From: Chaetoderma sp. LZ-2023a
Lineage: Eukaryota; Mollusca; Caudofoveata; Chaetodermatida; Chaetodermatidae
Direction of reading: 5' to 3'
DNA length: 64,000 bases
NCBI GenBank assembly: GCA_034401795.1
Contig: CM067373.1
Span: 87,071,448 to 87,135,447, forward strand
Shown here: piece by piece, positions 22,417 through 34,969 of the stretch
How positions within the stretch are numbered: position 1 is the first letter of the stretch
Layout of the letters: each line of letters begins with the position of its first letter
Translations under genes and position numbers: made by a program
The notes under the pieces: generated by a model
What the model was told of the DNA's origin: nothing
Databases searched by the model: none
Seen by the model: only the letters and a program-made list of their open reading frames with translations

Positions 22417-23277
22417 AGTACGAGGTCATCTGCATAGAGGGCTGCTTGGATCCCATTGGGCAGCTCTGCTACACTGTCATTAATGAAGAGTATGAACAGA
22501 GTTGGTGATAATACTCCACCTTGTGCCACCCCTTGTCTCAGCAATACATTCTGTCCAGATTGTCCATCCACCAGCACCCTAGCTCTGCGATTGTGTAGGT
22601 ATGACTTGGTCCATCGGAACATGTTGCCATGGATGCCTGTGCGCCGGAGCCTCACGAGGAGGCCATCCTTCCACACCTTGTCAAATGCCTTCTGCAGATC
22701 GATAAAGGCAGCTAGCATCGCATTCTTGGCTTGAAAAGTGTCCTCTATGACCTGTGCAAGATGTGTTGTTTGATCTTCTGTACTCCTGTATCTTCTGAAG
22801 CCGGCCTGCTCTGAAACTATAATGTTCTCCGACTCCAGGTACCACAGCAACAGCTGGTTGACGCTGTGCTCCATGGTCTTGCATATGCAGCTTGTAAGAC
22901 TGATAGGACGGTAGCTCAGCACTTTCGTCTTGTTCTTCCCTTTTTCAGAATATGGGTCATTCTGGCTTCCTTCCAGCACTGAGAACCTCTCCATTGGTCC
23001 AACTGAGATTAAAGATGTCTAGAAACTTGCGGAGAGATGCACTACCGAGGTGTTGGATCATTTCATTCGTAATGCCATCTGGCCCAGGAGATTTCTTCTT
23101 CTTCAATTGGCGGATAGCCTTCTTCAGTTCTGCTAAACTAATGTCAACTTTCATTGCATCATGAGTCTTGGTGTCTGCTCTTTCCTTTTGCTCTTTTCTA
23201 ACCTCTTTTTGACGCATTCGTGGTATAGAAATGTTGCTTTCTTTTGCATATGCCTTCGCAAAGGCATCTGCAGCCAT
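22362..23277 (-). pseudogene. LINE reverse transcriptase
   Basis: Upstream piece (22957-23277): KKKSPGPDGITNEMIQHLGS, a non-LTR RT motif. After a frame change (22362-22994): YRPISLTSCICKTMEH, EQAGFRRYRSTEDQ, motif A AAFIDLQKAFDKVW, motif B GVAQGGVLSPTLF, and the catalytic YADD box in AALYADDLVLW. All catalytic residues can still be seen, but the frame is broken. Confidence 0.92.
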
Positions 23278-23384
23278 CTTTCCTGTCAGTGTTTGTCCAT
23301 CCTCTTCAAGAGTAATCTTCTCTCCCCCGACACCCTCATCATTCAGTGCTTTAGCCAGTCTCCATAGCTTTGTGGTGTCTCTCT

Positions 23385-24673
23385 CTAAATTAAACCCTGC
23401 GTCTTTTGCCTCCAGCTTCTTCTTTTGGTCTCCAGCTTGGTCTTTAGATACCTGGCTTTAGTTTGTTGTAGCGTGAAGTGGTTTTCATGACAGGGATTAC
23501 CCTCTGCATCTTCTCTGGCCTTGTCTAGTTTATCATGTGCTGCTTCCAGTTCTGTTGTCCAGTAGGGGCGGCAGTTTTTCCTGAACCCTCGAGGAATCGC
23601 TTCGTTGGCGGCCTTGAGGATACTTGAATTAAATTCCTTGACCACATTGTTGATGTTTCTCCCTTCTACTGTTATATTTTGAGTTAGCTCATTGGAACGA
23701 ATGCCAAACAGACTCCAATTTGCCTTTTTGTAGTTCCACCTTGGATGTTGAAGTGAACTTGTCGAAATACTTCCAGAAAGAGAGAGGAGGACTGGGCGTT
23801 TGTCGCTTCCTCCTAACTGCGATCCGACCACTCTACTGATGTTTCTGAGAATGTCTTCTGTACAAAATGCCAAGTCAGGCGTTGTTGTCGAGTGCCACCG
23901 GCGCGAGTAGAAGGTAGGCTGATCTGTGGGATCGTTGACAAGTAAAAGGTGCTTTTCATCTTGCCATGCTTCAATGTCTTCTCCTCGTTTATCAAGTGTT
24001 CTGTATCCCCAGCTCTGGGCCTGGCTATTAAAGTCTCCCGCAATGAGGAAGTGGCAGTCCGGGACCTGGATTGTGTCAGGTGAGAGATTCTTGTCATTAG
24101 GGCAGTAATAATTGACAATGCCAATCACAGAGTTGCTGGTTGTTACCTTGATCTTGATATATTCTGCCTCTTCCATAAAGGTTTTGATCTGGCTGGCGTT
24201 CACGCTGTTTCGGACCAAGGTGATCACCCCGCCTTTCTTTCTTCCTTTTCGATCAGACCGGAAAATCTGGTAACCCGTGATCTTAAATGGTTTTCCTTCT
24301 TGCAGTTGTGTCTCTTGGATGCATCAGATATCAATGTTGTTTTGTACAGGAACTGTTCGAGCTCTGATTTCTTGTTGGTAACCCCTTCTGCATTCCAGTG
24401 TATGATGTTGATACTGGGGTTCTCTTTGGGTTTGGTCTTCTCTTTCGGTTGGCCAGTAGCTCTCCATCCTCGTCCCCTGGCTCCACAAGACGAGTTGATG
24501 GGACCTCCAGTAGCTGAGGGTGGGCTCCTTCGAGGCGTGGAGCCCGGCGCTGCACCTGCCTGGCGGATCCTCACAGGGCGAGCACCATTTCGGTTGATTC
24601 GATCACCAAGTGTCATTTCATTAGCATTGTGCATAATGCTCTGGTTAGCCCCTCCAAATGTCTGGATTGACAC
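23385..24673 (-). pseudogene. LINE AP endonuclease
   Basis: Starts INIIHWNAEGVTNKKSELEQ; after a frame change near 24340 it shows the catalytic E in CIQETQLQEGKPF. Then come VNYYCPND, IAGDFNSQAQSWG, STTTPDLAFC and GSDKRPVLLSL. The last replaces the usual SDH with SDK, so the catalytic His seems lost. The 24224-24673 piece has a proline/glycine-rich head that may be an ORF1 tail. The left end (23385-23640) is a basic linker to RT. Confidence 0.88.
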
Positions 24674-27600
24674 CCAGTGGGTTACACCCCTGCGCCACGT
24701 TGAGGCCGAGCATATAGTCTTAAACAGGGTTTATGGTTAGTGTTAGGGTTTCTGTTAGGGCTAGTGGTAGGTTTAGGGCTAGCATTATGGTTAGCGTTAG
24801 GTTAGGGTTAGCATTAAGGTTAGGGTGAGGGATAGGGTTAGGGTTAGTGTTACGCTTAGGGTTAGGGCTATGGTTAGGGGTTTATGTTATTCTTAGTGTT
24901 AGGCTTAGGGTTAGGGTTAGTTTTATGATTAGGGTTAGGGTTATGAGTAGCATTAGGGTTAGGGTTAGGTTAGGGTTAGTGTTAAGGTTCGCATGAATGC
25001 ATGCATGCACTCATGCATTAAGCTTAGTGATAGGGTTATGGGTAGGGCTACGATTAGTGCTAGGTTTACTGTTAGGGTTAGGTTATGGTAGGGTTATTGT
25101 TAGGGTTATGCTTATGGTTACAGTTATGGTTAGTGTTAGGGGTATGGCCATGGTTATGATTAAGGTTAGAGTTAGCGTAGGGATAGGTCTAGGGGTATGG
25201 TTAGACTTAGGGTTAAGGTTAGGGTTAGGGTTAGCGATAGGGTTAGGCTTGGGGTTAGGGTTAGGTTTAGGGTAGGGTTAGGGTAAGGATTAGCACTAGG
25301 GTTAGCGTTAGGTTAGGGTTATGGTAAGGTTTATGGTTATGGTTACTCTTAGGGTTAGGGTTAGATTTAGGGCTAGGGTTAGAGTTCGTTTTACGGTTAG
25401 GGTTAGGATTAGGCTTAGGGTTACAGTTACGGTTAATGTTAGGGTTAGAGTTCTTTATATGGTTAGGGTTAGAGTAAGGGTAGGGATAGGGCTAGCGTTA
25501 TGGTTAGAGTTATGATTAGGTTAGGGTTATGGTTTTGATTAGGGTTACGATTAGGTTAGAGTTACGGATAGTGTTAGGGGTATGGTTAGGTTTATTTTTA
25601 AGGTTAGGGTTAGTGTTATGGCTACTCTTAGGGTTAATGTTAGGGTTAGGGTTAGGGATGGGTTAGCATTAGGATTAGAGTTAAGGCTAGGATTAGGGTT
25701 AGGGTAATGTTGGATTTGGTTTAGGGTTAGGGTTAGTGTTAGGCTTAGGCTTTGTCTTAGGTTTAGGCTTACAGTTACGGCTATGGGTAGGGTTAGGGTT
25801 AGGGTTATGATTACGGCTAGGGTTAAGTTTAGGGTTAGGGTTCATGTTAGGTTTACAGTTAGGGTTACAGTTAGGGATATGGTTATTGGGATGATTAGGG
25901 TTCTGATTAGGTCAGGGCTATGGTTACGGTTAGGGGTAAGCTTAGTGCTAGGGTTATGGTTAGGTTTAGTTTTAGTGTTAGGGTTACTGTTATGGTTAGG
26001 GTTAGTGTTGGGAGTAGGGTTACTGTTATGAGTTCTTTTTAGGGTTAGGGTTAGAGTTAAGGTAGCGATAAGGCTAGGGTTATGGTTAGGGTTAATGTTA
26101 ATGTTAGTAGCGATAAGGCTAGGGTTATGGTTAGGGTTACGGTTAGTGCTAGTGTTACTGTTAGAGTTAGAGTTCTTTTTAGCGTTACGGTTAGAGTTAG
26201 TGTAGGTATAGGGCTAGGTTTATGGTTAAGGTTATGATTAGGTTATGGTTATGGTCTTGGTTAGGGTTACGATTAAGTTAGGGTTATGGATAGTGTCAGT
26301 GGTATGGTTATGTTTATGGTTGATGTTAGAGTTAAGGTTAGTGCTACGCTTACTGTAAGGTTTAGTTCTTTTTCGAATTAGGGTTAGAGTTAGCGTAGGT
26401 ATAGGTCTAGGGTTATGGTTATGGTTACGATTAGGTTAGGGTTATGGCTATGGTTATGGTTAGGGTTAATGTTAGTGCTAGGGTTATGGTTAGGGGTTGG
26501 GGTTAGCCCTTGGGTTAGGGTTAGGGTTAGCTTTAGGATTAAAGATAGTTTAGGGTTAGGGTTAGGTTTACGGTTATGGCTACGGTTAGCGCTAAGGTTA
26601 TGGTTAGTGTTAGGCTTAGTGTTAGGGTTACTGTTATGGTTGGGGTTAGGGTTAGTTATAGTGTTAGGCTTATGGTTAGCATTAGTGTTAGTGTTCGGTT
26701 AGGGTTAGGATAAGGTATGGTGCTAGGGTTAGGCTTGGGCTTAAGGTTATGGTTAGTGTTATGGTTAGGGTTAATGTTAGGGTTACTGTTATGGTTAGGG
26801 TTAGCGTTACTGCTAGGGGTAACATTACCATTGGCGTTAGTGTTAGGTTGGGGTTAGGGTAAGGTTTAGGGTTAGGATTAGGCTTAGGGTTAGTGTTAGC
26901 ATTATGGTTCGGGTTATTTTTATGGTTAGGGTTAATGGTTTACGCTAGGGTTAGGCTTAGGTTTAGAGTACAGTTAGGGTTACTGTTAGCTTTCGGCCTA
27001 AGGTTAAGTTCAGCTTACAGGTAATGTTAGATTTAGTGTTAAGGTTACCACTAGTGTTGCGGTTATGCTTAGGGTTAGAGTTAGGGTTATGATACGGCTA
27101 GGGTTAGGGTTAGGGTTCAGGTAAGGGTTACAGTTAGGGTTAGGGTTAATGTTTGGGCTATGGTTATGGTTAGGCTTATTATTAGGTTAGGGTTATGGGT
27201 ATGGGTATGCTTAAGCTTAGTGTTAGGGTTAGGTTTGGGGCTATGGCTAGTGTAAGGGTTACTGTTAGGGCGAGGGTTGGGGTTAGTGCTTGTGTTAGGG
27301 TTAGGGCTAAGGCTAAGGTTATATTTAAGGTTAGTGTTAGGGTTAGGGTTATAATTAGGGTTAGGGTTAGTGTTAGGGTTCGCATTAAGTTTCGGGTTAG
27401 GTTAGGGTTAGTGTTAGGGTTCGCATGCACACATACATGCACGCACGCATTAAGGTTAGTGCTAGGGTTATGGTTAGGGCTGTGATTAGTGTTGAGGTTA
27501 CTGTTAGGGTTAGGTTATTGTATGGTTATGGTTAGGGTTATGCTTATGGTCATAGTTTCTGTTAGTGTTAGGGGTATGGTTATGGTTATGATTAACATTA

Positions 27601-30600
27601 GGAGTAGTGTTAGGGTTAGGTTATGGTTATGGTTATGGCTATGGTTATGCTTAGGGATAATGTTAGTGCTTGGCTTACGATTAAGGTTAAGTTTAGTATT
27701 TGTGTTACTGTTGGGGTTAAGGTTAGGGTTAGGATTAGGTTTGTGGTTGGTATTGGGGTTAGGGTTAGGATTAGGGTTAGGGTAGGGCTAGGATAAGGTT
27801 TAGGGGTAGGTTAGGCGTAAGCTTAGGCTTAAGCTTAGGCTTAATCTTAGGGTTAAAGTTATGGTTACAGTTATAGTTAGGGTTAGGGTTAGAGTTAGGA
27901 TTACGACTACGGCTAGTGTTTGTGTTAGGGTTAATTTTTATTTTAGGGTTATAGTTAGGGTTAGGGTTCGGGCTATGGTTACGGTTAGGGTTAGGGTTAG
28001 GTTTATTTTTAGGGTTACTGTTAGGGTTAGTGTTACATTTAGGTTTATGGTTATGGTTATGGTTAATTTTAGGCTTAGGGTTACTGTTAGGTTTACAATT
28101 CTTTTTAGGGTTAGGGTTAGATGTAGTTTATGATTAGAGTTATTGTTTTTACAGTTAGTGCTAGTGTCACGGTTAGGGTTAGGGTTAGTGTTAAGGTTAC
28201 TGTTAATGCTGGGATTAGGGTTAGTGTTGGGGTTATGTTTAGGGTTAGGGTTACGGTTGACGTTAGTGTTAGGGTTAGGGCCAGCATTAGAGTTAGTGTG
28301 AGGTTAGGGTTAGGGTAAGGTTTATGGTTAGGGATCGCTGGGGCTTAGGGTTAGTTTTAGTGTTAGCATTATGGTTAGGGTTATGATTACAGTTACAGTT
28401 ACGGTTAGTGCTAGGGGTATGGTTATGGTTATGATTAAGGTTAGGGTTAGTGTTAGGTTATGGTTATGGTTAGGGATAATGTTAGTGCTAGGGTTACGAT
28501 TAGGGTTAGGTTTAGTGTTTGCGTTACTGTTAGGGTTAAGGTTAGGTTTAGGGTTAGTGTTAGAGTTAGGGTAGGGTTAGGGTAGGATTTATGGTGAGGG
28601 TTAGCCTTAAGCTTAGGCTTAAGGTTAGGGTTAAATTTATGGTTACAGTTATGGTTATGGTTAGGGTTAGAGTTAGGGTTACGACTACGGCTATTGTTTG
28701 TGTTAGGTTTAAGGTTTATTTTAGGGTTACGGTTAGGGTTAGGGTTACCGTTAGAGTTAGTGTTAGGATTACTGTTAGGGTCAGTGTTACATTTAGTGCT
28801 ACGGTTATGGTTAGGTTTAATGTTAGGCTTAGGGTTACTGTTAGGGTTATGGTTAGGGTTAGAGTTAGGGTTACGACAACGACTATTGTTTGTGTTAGGT
28901 TTAAGGTTTATTTTAGGGTTACAGTTAGGGTTAGGGTTAGGGTTAGGGCTATGTTTATGGTTATGGTTAGGTTTATGGCTAGGGTTACTGTTAGTGTTAG
29001 AGTTACCGTTAGGGTTCATGTTAGGGTTACTGTTAGGGTCAGTGTTACATTTAGCGTTATGGTTATGGTTATGTTTAGTGTTAGGCTTAGGGTTACTGTT
29101 AGGGTTAGAGTTCTTTTTAGGCTTAGGGTTAGTGGTTAGGGTTAGGGTCAATGGTTAAGGGTAAGGTTAGCATTAGGGTTAGGGGTAGGGTTAGTGTTAG
29201 GATTAGAGTTAGTTTAGCGTTAGGGTTAGTGTTACGGTTATAGGGTTAGGGTTAGTGTTAGGGTTATGGTAGGGTTAGGGTTAGTATTAGGCTACTGGTA
29301 GTGTTGTGGTTATTGTTAAGGTTAGGGTTAGGGTTATGTTTAGGGTTAGGGTTGGCGTTAGTGCTAGCGTTAGGGCTAGCATAAGTGTTAGTGCTTGGTT
29401 AGGGTTAGGGTTACGGTTAGGGTAAGGTCTAGGGTTATGCTTGGGCTTAGGGTTAGTGTTAGCGTTATGGTTCGGGTTATGATTAGGGCTAAGTTTATTG
29501 TTAATGCTAGGTTTAGACTTAGGATTAGAGTACGGCTATGGTTATGGTTAGTGGTAGAGTTACTGTTAGCTTTCAGGCTAGGGTTAAGGGTAGGTTATGG
29601 TTAGACTTAATCTTAATGTTACGTCTAGGGTTACGGTTATGGTTAGGGTCAGGGATAGGGTTAGGGTTACGATTATGGCTAGGATTAGGCTTAGGGTTAG
29701 GGCTATGGTTATGGTTAGGCTTACGATTAGGTTAAGTTTATTGTTACAGTTATGGTTAAGCTTAGTGCTCGGGTTACGTTTAGGGTTAGCGTTAGGGTTA
29801 GTGTTCAGGTTACTGTTAGCGTTAGTGTTCGGGATAAGGTTAGGGTTAGCGTTATCATTAGGTTTAGGGTTAGGCTAGATTTAACATTAGGGTTAGGTTT
29901 AGGGTTAGGGTTAACGTTAGTGTTAGGGTTAGGGTTAGCCTTATGTTTAGTGTTATGTTAGGGTTATGGTAAGGTTTAGGGTTAGGATTACGCTTAGGCT
30001 TAGGGTTAGTGTTATCGTTATGGTTCGGGCTATGGTTAGGGTTAAGGTTATGGTTAATGCTAGGGTTAGGCCTCGGGTTAGAGTACAGTTAGGGTTATGG
30101 TTAGTGGTAGAGTTACTGTTAGCTTTCGGGGTTGGGTTAAGTTTAGCTTATGGTTAAAGTTAGACTTAGTGTTACGGTTATGGCTAGTGTTGCAGTTATG
30201 GTTAGGGTTAGTGTTAGAGTTACGATTATGGCTACGGTTAGGGTTATGGTTCGTGTAAGGGTTACAGTTAGGGTTAGGGTTAGGGTTAGGACTATGGTTA
30301 TGGTTAGTCTTACGATTAGGGTTATGGGTATGGTTATGCTTAAGCTTAGTGCTAGCATTAGGGTTAGGGTTAGCATTAGGTTTAGGTTATGGCGAGGGTG
30401 GGAGTTAGTGTTTGTGGTAGGGTTAGGGCTAGGGTTAAGGTTAGTGTTAGGGTTAGGGTTAGGGTTAGGGTTAGGCTTAGGTTAGAGTTAGTCTAAGGTT
30501 TAGGGTTAGGGTTAGCCTTAGGCTGAGGCTTAGGGTTTGGGTTAGGGTTAGGGTCACAGGTATGGTTAGGGTTAGGGGTATCGTTAGGGTTATTGTTATG

Positions 30601-31552
30601 GTTAGCATTATTTTTAGGGTTTGGGTTAGGTTTAGGGTTAGGGTTCGTGTTAGTTTTAGGGTTAGGGTTAGAGTTAGGGTAAGTGTTAAGGCTAGGGTTA
30701 GGTTTATGTTGGGGTTAGGATTAGATTTAGGCTAGTGTCACGGTTAGGGTTAGTGTAAGGTTTAGGGTTAGGGTTAGGGCTAGAGTTAGGTTAGAGTTAT
30801 TGTTAGGTTAGGGTTAGTGTCAGGGCTCGCATGCACACGAATGGTTAGTGCTAGGGTTAGGGCTAGGGTTATGGATAGTGTTATGTTTACTGTTAGTGTT
30901 AGGGTTAGTGTTAGGGTTCGCATTTACGCTTGCATGCACCCATGTATTATGGTTAGTGCTAGTGTTAGGGTTAAGGTTAGGGTTACAATTATTGTTAGGG
31001 TTGGGGTTATGGTTAGGATTAGATTTAATGCTATGGTTCGGGTTGGGGTTAGGGTTAAGGTTAGGGTTATGATTACAGATAGGGTTATATCTAGAGCTAG
31101 GTTTGCAGTTATGGTTAGGGTTAAGTGTTAGGGTTACAGTTAGTGTTATGGATAGCGTTAGAGTTCTTTTAAGGGTTAAGTTTAGAGATAGGGTAGGGTT
31201 AGGGCTGGTGTTAGCATTTGGGTTATGGTTAAGGTTAGTGATAGATTTCTTTTTGTGGTTAGGGCTAGAGTTATGCTAGGCTTAGCGTTAGGGTTAGCAT
31301 TATGGTTAGGGCTAGATCTAGGTTTGGTGTTAGAGTTAGGGTTAAGGTTGGCATTAGCGATAGCGTTAGGCATAGGGTTATGTTATGGTATGGTTACAGT
31401 TACAGTTATATTTAGTGTTAGTGTTAGGGATACGATTAGGTTATGGTTAGGGTTAAGGAAAGGGTTTGGTTAGGGTTCAAGTTAGGGTTAGTGTTACGGT
31501 TATGTAAGTTAGCGTTACATTTAGGATTATGGTTATGGTTATGGTTAATGTT

Positions 31553-31672
31553 TTGATTAGTGTTAGGTTAATGTTAGTGTTAGGTTAATGTTAGTGTTAG
31601 GTTAATGTTAGTGTTAGGTTAATGTTAGTGTTAGGTTAATGTTAGTGTTAGGTTAATGTTAGTGTTAGGTTT
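31553..31672. repeat. Homogeneous 18-bp sub-array in the TTAGGG-like tract
   Basis: Six or so exact copies of TTAATGTTAGTGTTAGGT in tandem, far more uniform than the neighbouring array, which implies a recent local expansion. Confidence 0.9.
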
Positions 31673-32189
31673 AGTGCTAGGGTTAGTGTCAGGATTAGAG
31701 TTAGTTTAGGGTTATGCTTAGGGTTAGCATTATTGTTTGGGTTAGTGTTAGGGTTAGCATTATGGTTATGGTTATATCTTGGGTTAGGGTTATTGTTAGG
31801 GTTCGGGTTATTGTTAGGGTTAGGGTTAGGTTTAGGTTTGTGGTTTGTGTTAGAGTTAGAGTTAGAGTTACGGTTAGGGTTAGGGTTAGAGATAGGTTAG
31901 GGTTAGGTTAGGGTTATTGTTAGGGTTCACATACACGCATGCTTGCACGCACGTAGCAAGGTTAGTGCTAGGGTTACGGTTAGGGCAAGGTTTAGGGTTA
32001 TCCTTAGGCTGAGGCGTAAGGTTAGGGTTAGGGTTAGAGCTACGGCTAAGAGTTAGTGCTAGGGTTATGATTATGGCTAGGGTTAGGGTTAGTTTACGGA
32101 TATTGTTGTGGTTAGCTTTATTGTTAGGGTTAGCATTAGGTTTAGTGCTAGGGTTCGTGATAGAGTTAGTGTTAGGCTTGGAGTAGGGG

Positions 32190-33435
32190 TTAGTGTTAAG
32201 AATAGAGTTAGGTTTAGGTTAGGGTTAGGATTAGGCTTAGGTTGGGGTTAAGGTTAGGGTACATGACTACATGTAAGGTTTAGGGTTACGTTTAGGGTTA
32301 GAGTTAGGTTAGAGTTATTGTTAATCTAGGGTTAGTGTTAGGGTTCGTATAAACACGAATGGTTAGTGCTAGGGTTAGGGTTAGGGCTACGGATATTTTT
32401 AAAGTTCCTATTACGTTTAGCATTAGTGTTAGCGTTCAGATTTATGCATGCATGCACCCACGCATTAAGGTTAATGCTAGGGTTAGGGTAAGGTTAGGTT
32501 TAAAATTATGGTTAGGATTAGAGTTAATGCTATGGTTCGGGTTAGGGTTAGGGTTAAGGTTATTGTTAGGATTATGGATAGGGTTAGGGTTATGGTTAGG
32601 ATTAGGTTTACAGTTATAGTTCGGGTTCGGGTTAGGGATAAAGTTAGGGTTAGGGTTATGGTTAGGGTTATATCTAGAGCTAGGTTTGCAGTTCCGGTTA
32701 GGTTTAAGTGTTAGGGTTACAGTTAGGGGTATGGATAGAGTTAGCATTCTTTTTAGGGTTAAGGTTAGAGATAGGGTAGTGTTAGGTCTAGAGTTAGCGT
32801 TTGGGTTATGGGTTAGGATTAGGGTTAGATTTCTTATTGCGGTTAGTGCTAGAGTTAGGTTAGGCTTAGGGTTAGGGTTAGCATTAGGGTTAGGTCTAGA
32901 TATAATGGTAGTGTTAGAGTTATGGTTAAGGTCAGCGTTAGGGTTAGGGTTAGGGTTATGGTTAGGGCTATGTTATGGTAGGGTTACAGTTACAGTTAGT
33001 GTTGGGGTTAGGGTTAGGGATATGATTGGGTTAGGGTTAGGGTTAAGGAAAGGGTTAGGTTAGGGTTAAATTTAGGGTTAGTGTTACGGTTGCATAAGTT
33101 AGGGTTACGTTAGGATTATGGTTAGGGTTAGGTTTAAGGCTATGTTTAGTGTCAGGTTAATCTTAGCTTTAGGTTAGGCTTAGAGTAGGGGATAGTGTTA
33201 AGAATAGAGTTAGGTTTAGGTTAGGGTTAGGATTAGGTTTAGGTTGGGATTAAGGTTAGGGTACATGACTACATGTAAGGTTTAGGGTTAAGTTTAGGGT
33301 TAGAGTTAGGTTAGAGTTATTGTTAGGCTAGGGTTAGTGTTAGGGTTCGTATCAACATGAATGGTTAGCGTTAGGGTTAGGGTTACGGATATTTTTAAGG
33401 TTCCTATTACGTTTAGCATTAGTGTTAGGGTTCAC
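32190..33435. repeat. Higher-order repeat, period about 1 kb
   Basis: A segment with GGGTACATGACTACATGTAA (about 32257) and ATTTTTAAAGTTCCTATTACG (about 32395) recurs at about 33256 and 33392. The period is close to 1,000 bp. Related but more diverged blocks lie near 30830. Confidence 0.85.
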
Positions 33436-33904
33436 ATTTAGGTTAATGCTAGGGTTAGGGTGAGGTTAGGTTTAAAATTATGGTTAGGATTAGAGTTAAT
33501 GCTATGGTTATGGTTAGGGTTAGGGTTAAGGTTATGGTTAGAATTACGGATAGGGTTATGGTTATGGTTAGGATTAGGTTTACAATTATGGTTCGGGTTC
33601 AGGTTGGGCATAAAGTTAGGGTTAGGGTTATGGTTAGGGTTATATCTAGAGCTAGGTTTGCAGTTGCGGTTAGGTTTAAGTGTTAGGGTTACAGGTAGTG
33701 GTATGGATAGGGTTAGCATTCTTTCTAGGGTTAAGGTTACAGATAGGGTAGTGTTAGGTCTAGAGTTAGGGTTTGGGTTATGGGTTAGGGTTAGGGTTAG
33801 ATTTCCTATTGTGGGTAGTGCTAGAGTTAGGTTAGGCTTAGGGTTAGGGTTAGCATTAGGGTTAGGTCTAGATCTAGGTTTAGTGTTAGAGTTAGGGTTA
33901 AGGT

Positions 33905-34000
33905 TCGCATCGCACCATCATGTCATCGCATCGTACTATCGCCCCATTGTGCCAAGTATCCGGAGGGCGATGCTCGATGACCCGAATAAGCCATCATAGA
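33905..34000. repeat. Second copy of the CATCGC minisatellite tail
   Basis: TCGCATCGCACCATCATGTC, then GCCAAGTATCCGGAGGGCGA and CCCGAATAAGCCATCAT. It matches 21240-21345 in the same orientation at roughly 80 percent by eye. Confidence 0.85.
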
Positions 34001-34179
34001 GATATGCTAAGCTGTATATTTTATTTTCAGTATATAAAGGTGGTATCCCGTGCCTCAATCGCAATAGACAGTCTCTAGAGACATGCTATGATTCACACCA
34101 CTTGAGTGAGATAGCATTGGCACTGAAGAAGTCTAGAGGTGACATCACACTCCTTGAGATGTATACACAAACATGCCCG

Positions 34180-34223
34180 TAAGTTAATAAATAAATAAAT
34201 AAATATATAAATAAATAAACAAA

Positions 34224-34258
<35 letters not shown>

Positions 34259-34390
34259 ATTAATTAATTAATTAATTAATTAATTAATTAATTAATTAAT
34301 TAATTAATTAATTAATAAATAAATTAATAAATTAATTAATTAATTAATTAATTAATTAATAAATAAATAAATAAATAAATAAATAAAAAA

Positions 34391-34433
<43 letters not shown>

Positions 34434-34437
34434 ATAG
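34180..34437. repeat. (AAAT)n / (AATT)n microsatellite
   Basis: AAATAAAT passing into TTAATTAA and back to AAATAAAT, ending in GACGGACGGACG. Confidence 0.97.
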
Positions 34438-34461
34438 ACGGACGGACGAAATAGCAAGGGC

Positions 34462-34965
34462 TTGTGGAGGATCGCCAAAATCACAAAAAAGATTCTGCTG
34501 ATAGGGTCCTCTAATCTAACCCGAATTGATTTGGACGTCCATCCTGGCATTCAGGTTGAGTGCTATCCAGGTGCCGCATTATCCCGTTTCAAAACAATCG
34601 CTATGCGACACCAGGATGGCCCTAGCCCGGAGAAGACCATCCTGAATATGGGTATCAACTAAAAAAATGAACATCCAACAAAGGCCTCAAGGCATTAAAG
34701 TTTCATCGCCCGAGAATTTAAGAACAGCTTTCCTAATGCGGAGTTGCACTTTGCTGAGATTAACTGTTCTGGTAGCTTGTCAGATAAGCGAAAGTACTGT
34801 CTCAAGCGTATCAGCGAATCAGCAAGGTCCAAATGCCACATTGGTAAGGTCATCTCCAAAATGTCTGATGACAATTTTCATGTTGAGAAGGATAGAATCC
34901 ATTGGACGAAGGAAGCAGATACTTGTATTTATAACCATTGGCTAACAGTACTTGGTTTAAGCTAA
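34462..34965 (+). pseudogene. SGNH/GDSL-hydrolase-like ORF upstream of the PLE RT
   Basis: A single frame with two in-frame stops (34660, 34696). The four SGNH blocks can be read: S in KILLIGSSNLTRID, G in ECYPGAALSRF, N in TILNMGIN, H in DRIHWTKEADT. Esterase-like domains of this type occur in ORF1 of some LINEs, in some tyrosine-recombinase retroelements and, to my recollection, in telomere-associated PLE relatives of rotifers. It may be part of this PLE or a separate older insertion; adjacency and polarity favour the former. The ATG at 34462 lies close to a microsatellite, so the true N-terminus is uncertain. Confidence 0.6.
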
Positions 34966-34969
34966 ATGT

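Larger units (their letters stand above)
21575..24715 (-). mobile_element. LINE (I-superfamily-like non-LTR retrotransposon), near-full ORF2 without its 3' end
   Basis: Reading right to left: AP endonuclease, reverse transcriptase, connecting region, then a break just before RNase H. The break falls after ALTLAM, where the sister copy at 18230 continues with RNase H. Frames shift at least four times. An AP endonuclease plus RT with downstream RNase H fits the I group; exact clade not established. Confidence 0.88.
24720..33905. repeat. About 9.2 kb degenerate TTAGGG-like array
   Basis: Almost every six bases read TTAGGG or a near variant (TTATGG, TTAGTG, TTACGG, CTAGGG), with the G-rich strand on + pointing right. 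Long open frames (for example 28591-29139) encode only repetitive VRVRV or GLGLG proteins and are not genes. Motifs such as GCATGCATGCAC punctuate it near 24995, 27425, 30825, 30920, 31930 and 32445. It is interstitial in this window, because unrelated DNA lies on both sides. Confidence 0.95.

Noticed and set aside
24720..33905. A true chromosome end
   Set aside because: Unrelated DNA with transposons continues on both sides and the repeat is far more degenerate than an active telomere.
24997..33999. Many open frames of 60-230 codons rich in VRVRV, GLGLG or NPNPN
   Set aside because: They are read through the TTAGGG-like array; no start context, domain or codon bias beyond the repeat.
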